Assembly (NCBI GenBank): GCA_029987245.1
Contig: DALTWG010000011.1
Location: forward strand, 1-32,580
Direction of reading: 5' to 3'
Origin: Methanocorpusculum sp.
Lineage (GTDB): Archaea; Halobacteriota; Methanomicrobia; Methanomicrobiales; Methanocorpusculaceae
Length of the DNA stretch: 32,580 nt
The translations under genes were made by a program, and so were the position numbers. This document shows, piece after piece, positions 8,687-15,455 of the stretch. Numbering within the stretch: the stretch's first letter is position 1; every line of letters starts with the position of its first letter. The notes under the pieces are model-generated. The model saw only the letters and a list, made by a program, of their open reading frames with translations, searched no databases and was not told the DNA's origin.

Positions 8687-8694
8687 TATAAATA
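8687..8694 (-). promoter_or_regulatory. TATA box for the L15e-RNase P operon
   Basis: ACTTATTTATAGG on the minus strand is a good box A. The predicted start of transcription is near 8664, which leaves a leader of about 80 bases. A second AT-rich site, GATATATC at 8613-8620, is closer to the gene and could be an alternative. Confidence 0.45.
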
Positions 8695-8699
8695 AGTTG

Positions 8700-8728
8700 G
8701 GCTGACTTAGGGCTCAGCCGCAAAAAAA
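8700..8728 (-). terminator. T7 tract and hairpin after the PEGA gene
   Basis: On the minus strand T7 (8722-8728) follows the PEGA stop, and then comes a six-base-pair hairpin GGCTGA/TCAGCC with an eight-base loop (8700-8719). The tract is the likelier terminator. The hairpin sits just before the L15e TATA box. Confidence 0.45.
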
Positions 8729-8739
8729 GAAGACCTCTG

Positions 8740-10476
8740 TCAGGCATTTGGTGTTAATGTTTCGGAAATGAGCTGCGACTTGCCGCCTTCGACAGAGATG
8801 GTGAAGTATTTAGTGTGATAGCCGTCCATCTGGAGGCTTATTGTGTGCATAGCGTTGCCGGTAATCTCCAGATTTTCTATCGGTGTCTTTCCTTTGAATA
8901 CATCATCGATGTACACCTGTACACCGGCAGGGTCGGTCACAATATTGAGAATCGCCGGGATTTCCTTCAATACTGCATGGAGTTCTTTGGTTTTAGCAAT
9001 GCCTACGGATACATAATATGTCTGATAGGCATAATTGTTGGAGCCAAATACATCGTAGTTTGTACCGGTCTTACTGTTTGGCGCGGTCCAGCCGGAATCA
9101 GTCGAAACCGGATAATCATAATACCGTAAATCCGGCCAGGGGTAATAGCCGTCTTTTTCAACACGGATTGTTGTGGCAAGTCCCGGGCGCACCGTAATTT
9201 CAAACGGCGTTGTGCCGGAAATTACCCCGGAATCTGCCGACCCCTCTTCGGTAATATCGTTGCCCAGATAGACCTTTGCCCCGCTAGGCTCGGAGGTAAT
9301 TTTCAGGATGGAGGGTTTTAGCTCAAGCGTTGCGATGATTTCCTTTTTCTCGCCTTTATCAAGAGAAACGGTCTGAGTCCAGGTCTCATAGTTTTCTTTT
9401 TCCAGACGGATGGTGTGAGTGACGCCGGTGGATACCTCATACGAGGATAATGCAGTAAATCCGACATACTGGCCGTCAATGTAGACATCCGCATTGCCGG
9501 GCACGGACTGCACGGTAAGCCATCCGGGCATTGTTGACAACTGTGCATCGACCGTCTTGGTTTTTCCTGCACCGACTACTGCCATAGTCTTGTAGGTGTA
9601 ATATCCCTGATTTTCGAAAAGCACAGTGTGTGTTTTCCGGGGCGTTACCGAAACATCAATTGGTGTCACACCGATAACCTCGCCGTCAATGGAGACTGTG
9701 GCGCCCGCCGGCTCCGAGGTAAGTTTCAGCGTTCCCGGTTCTTTGGAACCGTTGTCTTCGGTGCCGTTTTCAAGTTCGGCTGCAATTTCCGCCCGCTCGC
9801 CAAGCGTTACGGTTACGGTGTCATACCAGTCGGAGTAGTTATCCATGGAAAGGCGGATAGTGTGTGTTCCGACGGTTGTTTCGTAATTTTTCAGCGGGGT
9901 TGTGCCGATGTATTTTTCGTTCAGATACACGGCCGCGCCGTCCGGGCTCGAGGTGATGGAAAGCGTCGGCACCAGCGGTTCCAGATATGCGGTGACTTCG
10001 TTTTCTGCGAAGCGTTTCGGCGTTATTTCGCCGTACCACGGGTTGTAGCCGTTCAGGTCCGTTGAGATAGTGTGGGTTACTTTCGGACTTACGCCGGCTT
10101 TAAGCGGAGAAATGCCGGCGTTTTCACCGTCAATGTATATTTGCGCTCCCTGCGGCACGGTGTCAATGGTGACATCTATCGGCGCATAGTTGAGATAAAG
10201 AAGGAATCCGGCGGCACCGAGAATCAGCACGCCGAGTACGATTATTGTAATCAACGCCCATTTCGGCAGTTTTATTTTCTTTTTCGGCGATTTATCCGGG
10301 ACAAATACGGTGTCGTCTTCAGAGGGTTTTACGCATTTGTGTGTTGCGCGGCAGTTCTGGCAGAGAATTTTGCCGCAGAGTTTGCATTTTACCAGTTCGG
10401 TAATTGGGTATTCCCTGCCGCATTCATCGCATTTGCGCATGTGCGGGGCTTTTGGTTTTGGGGCGTCGGGTGTCAT
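8740..10476 (-). CDS. Membrane-anchored PEGA-repeat protein with N-terminal zinc ribbon
   Basis: The 578-residue protein starts with a cytosolic zinc-binding segment (CDECGREYP, then CKLCGKILCQNCRATHKC, residues 15-48), has one membrane span near residues 77-97 (WALITIIVLGVLILGAAGFL), and then six PEGA-type beta repeats outside the cell. Each repeat has the pattern of a strand, a PxGAxVYIDG turn, a G-x-TP loop, and HTI-x-L followed by a GY/NY dipeptide. The fifth repeat carries an insert of about 45 residues rich in Tyr, Ser, Gly and Asn. PEGA domains are common in surface proteins of methanogens and are thought to bind envelope polymers; the exact role is unknown. The gene stands alone, 47 bases after the NAD(P)HX repair gene. 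Confidence 0.85.
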   Translation of the reverse strand: MTPDAPKPKAPHMRKCDECGREYPITELVKCKLCGKILCQNCRATHKCVKPSEDDTVFVPDKSPKKKIKLPKWALITIIVLGVLILGAAGFLLYLNYAPIDVTIDTVPQGAQIYIDGENAGISPLKAGVSPKVTHTISTDLNGYNPWYGEITPKRFAENEVTAYLEPLVPTLSITSSPDGAAVYLNEKYIGTTPLKNYETTVGTHTIRLSMDNYSDWYDTVTVTLGERAEIAAELENGTEDNGSKEPGTLKLTSEPAGATVSIDGEVIGVTPIDVSVTPRKTHTVLFENQGYYTYKTMAVVGAGKTKTVDAQLSTMPGWLTVQSVPGNADVYIDGQYVGFTALSSYEVSTGVTHTIRLEKENYETWTQTVSLDKGEKKEIIATLELKPSILKITSEPSGAKVYLGNDITEEGSADSGVISGTTPFEITVRPGLATTIRVEKDGYYPWPDLRYYDYPVSTDSGWTAPNSKTGTNYDVFGSNNYAYQTYYVSVGIAKTKELHAVLKEIPAILNIVTDPAGVQVYIDDVFKGKTPIENLEITGNAMHTISLQMDGYHTKYFTISVEGGKSQLISETLTPNA

Positions 10477-10523
10477 ATTTTATAGATATGAGTACAATGT
10501 ATGTAGCCGATAGTATTTGTTAT

Positions 10524-11921
10524 TTATGTATGGCAGTGGTAAAGAATACCTGCTATCTTTTTGAGCAAGTCTGATGCGGCAAGTCCTTCGCCGACCTCGC
10601 CCGCTGCCGCTTCTCCCGCTTTGCCAAGCGCGTATGCCGCGGCACAGGCCGCTTCAAATGCGGGCATCCGGCACATAAGGCCGCCGCAAAGCCCTGACAA
10701 GACATCGCCTGTGCCGCCGACGGTCATTGCAGCGCATCCGCTTGTGTTGAATTTTACCCGCATGCCGTCTGCAATCACGTCTTCTTTTCCTTTCAAAAGA
10801 ATCACCGCGTCACCGGCGGCGGCCCGGACTGCAATTCCGCGTCTGGCAAGGTCCGGCGGCACTTCACCGAAACAGCGCGCAAATTCGCCTGCGTGGGGGG
10901 TGTACAGCGTTATATCACGTGCCCGCGGCAGGGGACTGCGCAGCAAATCCGCGTCGACGACGGCTTTTTTTGCACATGCGACCGCGGAAGCGGCCGCGGC
11001 AAGTGATTCGGGGGCTGTGCCCAGTCCCGGTCCGGCAACCACGCAGTCCGCCGCCGATGCAAGGGCGCAGAGTTTTTCTTCATGTTCGCGGCCGATTACG
11101 GCGCCCTCCAGCTTTTCTATGATAAGGTCCGGGGCGAACGCGGCCGCATTTGCTGCCGGAGCGGGTGTTGCGACACGCACCAAATCGGCGCCGGCCCGCA
11201 GTGCCGCCATTCCAGCTAAAAAGGGCGCCCCCTGATACGGCCCCCCTCCTATTATCAGGACCGAACCGCCGGCGCCTTTGTGCGAGGCGGCCGGTTTTTT
11301 TGGGACCAAAAGCAAATCGCCGTCGCCGCAGAAGATTTCAGCTGCAAGCGGGATGCCGATTTTGCGAACGACAGCGCCCTCGCTTTTTGCCAGGTGGAAG
11401 GCGACTGTTTTATTCGCTAAAACGCCCGGTGTGGGGATGTCAGCGGAGATAATCCGGGCGCCTGAGGCGTTTATTTTTGATACCAGGGATGCATAAGGCT
11501 CATTCAGAGGCGTGCGGGCTCCCGTTCCAAGCAGGCAGTCAACAACAATACCGGGCGCTTCGTTCGGGAAATCAGAGCAAAGCCTGACCTCTGTTCCGCG
11601 CAGGGCGTGAAGCTGGGCCGCGGCATCCGGCGTTTTCGGCGCCTGAGGCAGACAGACGCTTACCTCCATTTCGCCTGCGAGGTGCCGGGCAGCACACAGT
11701 CCGTCACCGCCGTTGTTTCCCGCGCCGCAGACAAAGAGCACCGAGTCGGCAGACTCGGCGCGGATTTCATCGGCAAGCGCTGCCCCTGCTGCCTCCATTC
11801 TCTGCGCTGCGGGGACATAGGCGTCTGCATTTTTATCGATTGCCTGCATGGAGGCGGCTGAGACAACACCGCGGGGGGCGAACCGGGTTAGGGCTTTCAT
11901 CATGTCGGCATTTATATTCAT
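10524..11921 (-). CDS. nnr: Bifunctional NAD(P)H-hydrate epimerase/dehydratase
   Basis: This repair enzyme converts damaged hydrated NAD(P)H back to NAD(P)H. The N-terminal half is the YjeF_N epimerase, with the GAGNNGGDGLCAARHL nucleotide loop near residue 66 and a VDCLLGTG motif. The C-terminal half is the ADP-dependent dehydratase, with GGSVLIIGGGPYQGAPFLAG, VAGPGLGT, LTPHAGEF-like YTPHAGEFARCFG, and the nucleotide motif AAMTVGGTGDVLSGLCGGL. The 465-residue length is slightly below the bacterial fusion. Three in-frame ATGs lie within seven codons; the first at 11921 falls in an AT-rich stretch resembling a TATA box, so the ATGs at 11903 or 11900 may be the true start. Confidence 0.93.
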   Translation of the reverse strand: MNINADMMKALTRFAPRGVVSAASMQAIDKNADAYVPAAQRMEAAGAALADEIRAESADSVLFVCGAGNNGGDGLCAARHLAGEMEVSVCLPQAPKTPDAAAQLHALRGTEVRLCSDFPNEAPGIVVDCLLGTGARTPLNEPYASLVSKINASGARIISADIPTPGVLANKTVAFHLAKSEGAVVRKIGIPLAAEIFCGDGDLLLVPKKPAASHKGAGGSVLIIGGGPYQGAPFLAGMAALRAGADLVRVATPAPAANAAAFAPDLIIEKLEGAVIGREHEEKLCALASAADCVVAGPGLGTAPESLAAAASAVACAKKAVVDADLLRSPLPRARDITLYTPHAGEFARCFGEVPPDLARRGIAVRAAAGDAVILLKGKEDVIADGMRVKFNTSGCAAMTVGGTGDVLSGLCGGLMCRMPAFEAACAAAYALGKAGEAAAGEVGEGLAASDLLKKIAGILYHCHT

Positions 11922-11984
11922 TATACTACTAATATGCGTTCGATACAGGAATATTCTTTACTCTCAACGCAAATAACATAAGGT

Positions 11985-13382
11985 ATGGGAGTAGTCGAGG
12001 ACATCGCACAGACAGCAGAACGCATATCCGCCGCGGAAAACATCACCGTCATTTCACACATCGACGCAGACGGCGTAAGCAGCGCCTCGGTAATCTGCGA
12101 AGCAATCCGCCGCGCAGAAATTCCTGTAACCCCCGTTTTCATCCGCCAGCTTGAACCCTTAACGATGAAACACATCCCAGACGACTCCTCGCTTAAACTC
12201 TTTACCGACCTCGGCGGCGGACAGCAGAACCTGCTTGAATCAGCCGGCATCTCCGAAAAACAGGTCATTATCTTAGACCACCACATAAGCCAGCCGGCAC
12301 CCGGCGGCACATCCTATTTCCAGGTAAATTCACAGTTTTACGGCGCAGACTATGCAAAATGCAGCGCGGCAGGAATAGCCTACCTTGTCGCGCGGAAACT
12401 GAGTGAGAAAAACCGTGACCTTGCAAAACTTGCTGTGGTCGGAAACGTCGGTGACATGATGGCGCGGGAAAAGTGCCGGCTTACCGGCATTGCCCGCTGG
12501 ATTGCAGAAGACGGCGAGCAAGCCGGCGACGTGCAGATTCGAAACTGCATCAACTGCTACGGTCTTTCCACACGACCTCTGCACCAGTGTCTTGCAAACT
12601 CCGATGACCCGATTCTCCCGGGTCTTTCACAAAATCCCGCCGCCGCCGCCGCGCTTTTAGTCAAAGCAGGCATTTACCAGAACCCGGACGATTCCCGGAT
12701 TTTTGAGGAACTGACGCCCGAAGAAGTGCGCATGGTAATCAGTCTTGTCACCGAACAGATGATAGCAAACGGCGAATCCTGTGAGCGGCTGTTTGCTGAA
12801 CAGTATTTCTTCCCGCGCGAGCAGGAAAAAACGCCGCTTCGAAACGCCTCCGAGTATGCAACACTTTTAAACGCCTGCGGCCGCTGGGCAAAGCCGGAAA
12901 TCGGCGAAGCAGTCTGCCGCGGCGACCGCGGGCAGAAATATCGCGAGGCAGAACATATGCTTCGCCATCACCGCACTATTATCCGCGAGCTGTGCGAATA
13001 CATTATCGAAACCGGCGTTGAAGATTTAAGTGCCATACAGGCGATTCACACCGGCGGCAGATATCCTGACACGATTGTGGGGATAGGAGCCGGAATGGCG
13101 CTTTCCAAGCTTGATATCGACAAACCGATCCTTGTCATGTGCGAGGTCGCAGGCGAGCCGGATTTAATCAAAGTCTCGATGCGCACCTATGAAAAAGTTC
13201 TGCGCCGCGGTGTTGATTTGCAGAAAGCTTTAGTAGCCGCAGCGGCTGATTTCGGCGGCGGGGGCGGAGGACATAATATCGCAGCGGGCGCATATATACC
13301 TAAAGGTTGTGAAAATGATTTCACCAGAAGAGTTAACGAACTTATCGAAGACCAGCTTGCCGCGTGTTCGGCGCATCGCTGA
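11985..13382 (+). CDS. DHH-family single-strand nuclease, RecJ/GAN-like
   Basis: The 465-residue protein belongs to the DHH phosphoesterases. It shows HIDADGVSSAS (motif I, residues 25-35), LFTDLGGG (motif II), LDHHIS (motif III, the DHH signature near residue 97), VGNVGDMM (motif IV), and a C-terminal DHHA1 nucleic-acid-binding domain ending in FGGGGGGHNIAAGAYIP. Archaeal relatives are RecJ1 or GAN, the GINS-associated nuclease of the replisome; I infer a similar role in replication or repair. It heads an operon with PUA, NAC and TrmI genes. The ATG lacks a spaced Shine-Dalgarno and may be leaderless. Which archaeal RecJ subgroup it belongs to needs a tree. Confidence 0.9.
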   Translation: MGVVEDIAQTAERISAAENITVISHIDADGVSSASVICEAIRRAEIPVTPVFIRQLEPLTMKHIPDDSSLKLFTDLGGGQQNLLESAGISEKQVIILDHHISQPAPGGTSYFQVNSQFYGADYAKCSAAGIAYLVARKLSEKNRDLAKLAVVGNVGDMMAREKCRLTGIARWIAEDGEQAGDVQIRNCINCYGLSTRPLHQCLANSDDPILPGLSQNPAAAAALLVKAGIYQNPDDSRIFEELTPEEVRMVISLVTEQMIANGESCERLFAEQYFFPREQEKTPLRNASEYATLLNACGRWAKPEIGEAVCRGDRGQKYREAEHMLRHHRTIIRELCEYIIETGVEDLSAIQAIHTGGRYPDTIVGIGAGMALSKLDIDKPILVMCEVAGEPDLIKVSMRTYEKVLRRGVDLQKALVAAAADFGGGGGGHNIAAGAYIPKGCENDFTRRVNELIEDQLAACSAHR

Positions 13383-13818
13383 TTTCCAGTTCGGGCGCGG
13401 CGCGGGATGCGCGCTTTTCCCGGATGAGGTTACCTTTGCCTACTCCAATACCAAGCGTGTGCGCTTTGTAAACTTAGGCAAAGAGCGCCTGGTTACGGTG
13501 CGCGCAAACGACGGACGCCTTACGCTTGCCTACGCCGGCGCAAAACGCCTGCATGCGTATTTTGCGGCGCCGAAGGGCCGTGTTGTCATTATCGATGACG
13601 CGGTCCCGTTTGTTGCCGACGGCAAGAATGCAATGGCAAAGCATGTTATCTCATGCGACCAAGATATATTAGCAGAAGACGAGGTATTCATTGTTGACTC
13701 AAACGACAATCTCGTTGCAACCGGTATGGCGATGCTTTCCGGTTGCGAGATGACGGGGTTCAACTATGGAACCGCGGTAAAAACAAGACAAGGTAAAAAC
13801 AAAGGTGAGAAAAAATGA
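13315..13818 (+). CDS. PUA-domain RNA-binding protein (MCT-1/Tma20-like)
   Basis: The 167-residue product has an N-terminal segment of about 80 residues and a C-terminal PUA domain, recognisable from APKGRVVIIDDAVPFVADGKNA followed by VISCDQDILAEDEVFIVD and VATGMAMLSGCEM, read in parts. Archaeal proteins of this type are predicted ribosome-associated RNA binders related to MCT-1/Tma20. The start at ATG 13315 is preferred because AAAGGT lies seven bases upstream; a GTG two codons earlier abuts that motif. The gene overlaps the 3' end of the nuclease gene by 68 bases in another frame and overlaps nac by four bases, so the four genes form a tight operon. The precise family is inferred. Confidence 0.75.
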   Translation: MISPEELTNLSKTSLPRVRRIADFQFGRGAGCALFPDEVTFAYSNTKRVRFVNLGKERLVTVRANDGRLTLAYAGAKRLHAYFAAPKGRVVIIDDAVPFVADGKNAMAKHVISCDQDILAEDEVFIVDSNDNLVATGMAMLSGCEMTGFNYGTAVKTRQGKNKGEKK

Positions 13819-14153
13819 TGCCCGGTGTTAATCCAAGACAGATGAAAGCAGCAATGCGCAAAATGGGAATGTCGATGAATGAAATCGAGAATGTGGAAAA
13901 AGTAGTCGTGTACACGGCGGACGGCAACTACATTTTCGAGAATGCCCAGGTGGTCGGGGTGACGATGCAGGGTCAGACTTCGTATCAACTGACCGGCGAT
14001 ATGCACTTTGAGGAAAAGGAAATCGAAATTCCCGAGTCTGATGTGGAGCTGGTCGCATCGCAGACGTCCGTTTCAGCCGACGCTGCCCGTGCCGCCTTAA
14101 AGGAGTGCAAGGGCGATATCGCCGAGGCAATTCTGAAATTAACTGCGGTATGA
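13815..14153 (+). CDS. nac: Nascent polypeptide-associated complex protein NAC
   Basis: Archaeal NAC is a ribosome-bound homodimeric chaperone that contacts emerging chains. The 112-residue protein begins MMPGVNPRQMKAAMRKMGM, the typical start, has the NAC beta-barrel near residues 33-70, and ends with a UBA domain (TSVSADAARAALKECKGDIAEAILKL). GGTGA lies six bases before the ATG at 13815; a second ATG follows at once. It overlaps the PUA gene and trmI by four bases each (ATGA at both joints), which implies translational coupling across the operon. Confidence 0.95.
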   Translation: MMPGVNPRQMKAAMRKMGMSMNEIENVEKVVVYTADGNYIFENAQVVGVTMQGQTSYQLTGDMHFEEKEIEIPESDVELVASQTSVSADAARAALKECKGDIAEAILKLTAV

Positions 14154-14884
14154 TAGGAAGTCGTCGTGTTATTCTCGCGGGAAATTCCCGCGAGTATTAT
14201 GTGACCGCAGGCGAGGGAAAACTCTCCACCGATCTCGGGATGGTTGACCTTGCAGCAGTTGCGGCAGCTGATGACGGCGATGAGGTGATGACGCATTTGG
14301 GCAAACCTTTCCGGGTAATTGTACCGAAGGCAACGGACTTTTTCAGTCACGGCAAGCGCACAGGGGCGCCGATGGTGCCCAAGGATATCGGCACGGTTAT
14401 GGCATATACCGGTATGTGCCGGCGCGACCGGGTGCTTGATGCGGGAACGGGTTCGGGTATCGCGGCGATTTTTTTCGGCGGGTGCGCCAAAAGTGTGGTC
14501 ACCTGTGAGGCGCGGGTGGAGTTTTCTCAAATTGCGGCAAAGAATGTCAGCGATGCGGGGCTTGACAATGTGGAGTGCCGCGCGTGTGATATGCTCGATG
14601 TATCTGATGGTCCGTTTGATATTGTGCATCTTGATATGCAGATTGAGCCGCGCCATGTGGAGCATGCCTATAATCTGTTAAAGTTTGGCGGGTATTTTGC
14701 GACATACACGCCGTTTCTGGAACAGACGTTTACGGTGATTGATGCAGCCTCGCGGCTGTTTGGCGAGGAGGCGGTGATGACGGTTGAGTGTATGGAGCGG
14801 GAGCTGACGCGCAGTAAGCGCGGCACCCGGCCTTCAACGCGTGTGGGGCATACCGGGTATCTGACGTTTGCAAGGAAGCTTTAA
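14150..14884 (+). CDS. trmI: tRNA (adenine-N1)-methyltransferase TrmI
   Basis: TrmI methylates A58, and in some archaea also A57, in the T-loop of tRNA. The 244-residue protein has an N-terminal beta domain, a hinge with VPKDIGTVMAYTGM, the SAM motif VLDAGTGSGIAAIFFGG, an acidic ribose-binding position in VVTCEARVEF, the motif IVHLDMQIEP, and the C-terminal family motif RPSTRVGHTGYLTFARKL. The start is taken at ATG 14150, overlapping the nac stop; an earlier in-frame start at 14105 lies inside nac and is unlikely. It is the last gene of the RecJ-PUA-NAC-TrmI operon. A T-rich stretch follows the stop (14891-14902). Confidence 0.93.
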   Translation: MIGSRRVILAGNSREYYVTAGEGKLSTDLGMVDLAAVAAADDGDEVMTHLGKPFRVIVPKATDFFSHGKRTGAPMVPKDIGTVMAYTGMCRRDRVLDAGTGSGIAAIFFGGCAKSVVTCEARVEFSQIAAKNVSDAGLDNVECRACDMLDVSDGPFDIVHLDMQIEPRHVEHAYNLLKFGGYFATYTPFLEQTFTVIDAASRLFGEEAVMTVECMERELTRSKRGTRPSTRVGHTGYLTFARKL

Positions 14885-15103
14885 TCCTCATTTTCTTTTT
14901 TCACCGCAATATCATGCTTTTTGTGTAATATCCGGTTTTGTACCGCGGTTTATCAACCAACTCTTTTTGCGGTATGAAATTATGCAGATTTTCTCTCATT
15001 TTCAAAACAAAAATACGCTGATATATTCTTCCGATTGGAAAACAGGAGTCTGAAATAACTCTAAATTCATGTGTTGACGGATTTAGTCCGCGCTGGTTGT
15101 GGG
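14885..15103. other. Gene-free spacer after trmI
   Basis: This part of the gap is AT-rich with T-runs near 14891-14902 that probably end the upstream operon. It contains only a short open frame running out of trmI with no start signal or recognisable product. A small four-base-pair inverted repeat (CGGA/TCCG, 15078-15090) lies near the end. Confidence 0.5.
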
Positions 15104-15110
15104 TTTATAT
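15104..15110 (+). promoter_or_regulatory. TATA box of the small-ORF/hairpin locus
   Basis: GGGTTTATATGGGC is a clear archaeal box A, isolated in the gap. It predicts a transcript start near 15133, about 20 bases before the ATG at 15154. It is the best evidence that this gap is expressed. Confidence 0.5.
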
Positions 15111-15153
15111 GGGCAAACAGCAAAGCAGTAGGTATCGAAGGAGTGTAAAATAA

Positions 15154-15249
15154 ATGGAAATTAAACTGGACTCAGATTCTCTGATAGGTAATTTCGGAAC
15201 ACCTATCTTAAGCACTTTGAAGAATGAAAGGGGCAGGAGTCCTGCATAA
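15154..15249 (+). CDS. Small ORF, 31 residues, unknown function
   Basis: I do not recognise this product. It begins MEIKLDSDSLIGNFG and is hydrophilic, with no membrane segment. Support for expression comes from a TATA box at 15104-15110 and an AAGGAGTG Shine-Dalgarno ten bases before the ATG. A seven-base-pair hairpin (15183-15207) lies inside the frame and two further hairpins overlap or follow its end, so the locus might be a structured RNA, a leader peptide, or the first half of a frameshifted gene continued in the +1 frame from 15224. No codon evidence is possible at this length. Confidence 0.4.
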   Translation: MEIKLDSDSLIGNFGTPILSTLKNERGRSPA

Positions 15250-15272
15250 GTCTGAGGCGGTTTGCCTCAGAC
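15183..15272 (+). ncRNA. Cluster of three hairpins, possible structured RNA
   Basis: Three consecutive perfect stems are visible: GATAGGT/ACCTATC with an 11-base loop (15183-15207), GCAGG/CCTGC with a three-base loop (15233-15245), and GTCTGAGGC/GCCTCAGAC with a five-base loop (15250-15272). The last has nine base pairs and is not followed by a T-tract, so it is not a typical terminator. I cannot match the cluster to RNase P RNA, SRP RNA or a known riboswitch. It may be an RNA element of the mRNA that starts near 15133. Confidence 0.35.
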
Positions 15273-15448
15273 GACCGCTAATACATAGATGCGGGTGTTG
15301 CAAACGTAAAGTATCAGATTACGAAAAACCGGTCATGATGAAATTTGCGAGCGCACAGGCTTTAAGCTACGTCCATCTCTTTGAGGAACACAGAACTTGC
15401 CGGTCTTCCACCGCGAAACAGATGCTGGGTAAAAAGTGCAGAGGGTGA
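15224..15448 (+). CDS. Possible Cys-rich small protein, 74 residues
   Basis: I do not recognise this product. The frame overlaps the end of the 31-residue ORF by 26 bases in the +1 frame and has only a weak GAAG before its ATG. It encodes six Cys, three of them in RCGCCKRK, and two basic ends, which would suit a small zinc-binding protein or a modified peptide. The middle part DYEKPVMMKFASAQALSYVH looks protein-like. Alternatives are the C-terminal half of a gene broken by a frameshift between 15224 and 15249, or a chance frame over a structured RNA. It ends seven bases before the convergent helicase stop. Confidence 0.35.
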   Translation: MKGAGVLHKSEAVCLRRPLIHRCGCCKRKVSDYEKPVMMKFASAQALSYVHLFEEHRTCRSSTAKQMLGKKCRG

Positions 15449-15455
15449 AGCGTAA

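Noticed and set aside
15336..15342. Box C-like ATGATGA suggesting a C/D guide RNA
   Set aside because: No matching box D (CTGA) or C'/D' pair lies at guide-RNA distance, and it is inside a possible coding frame.
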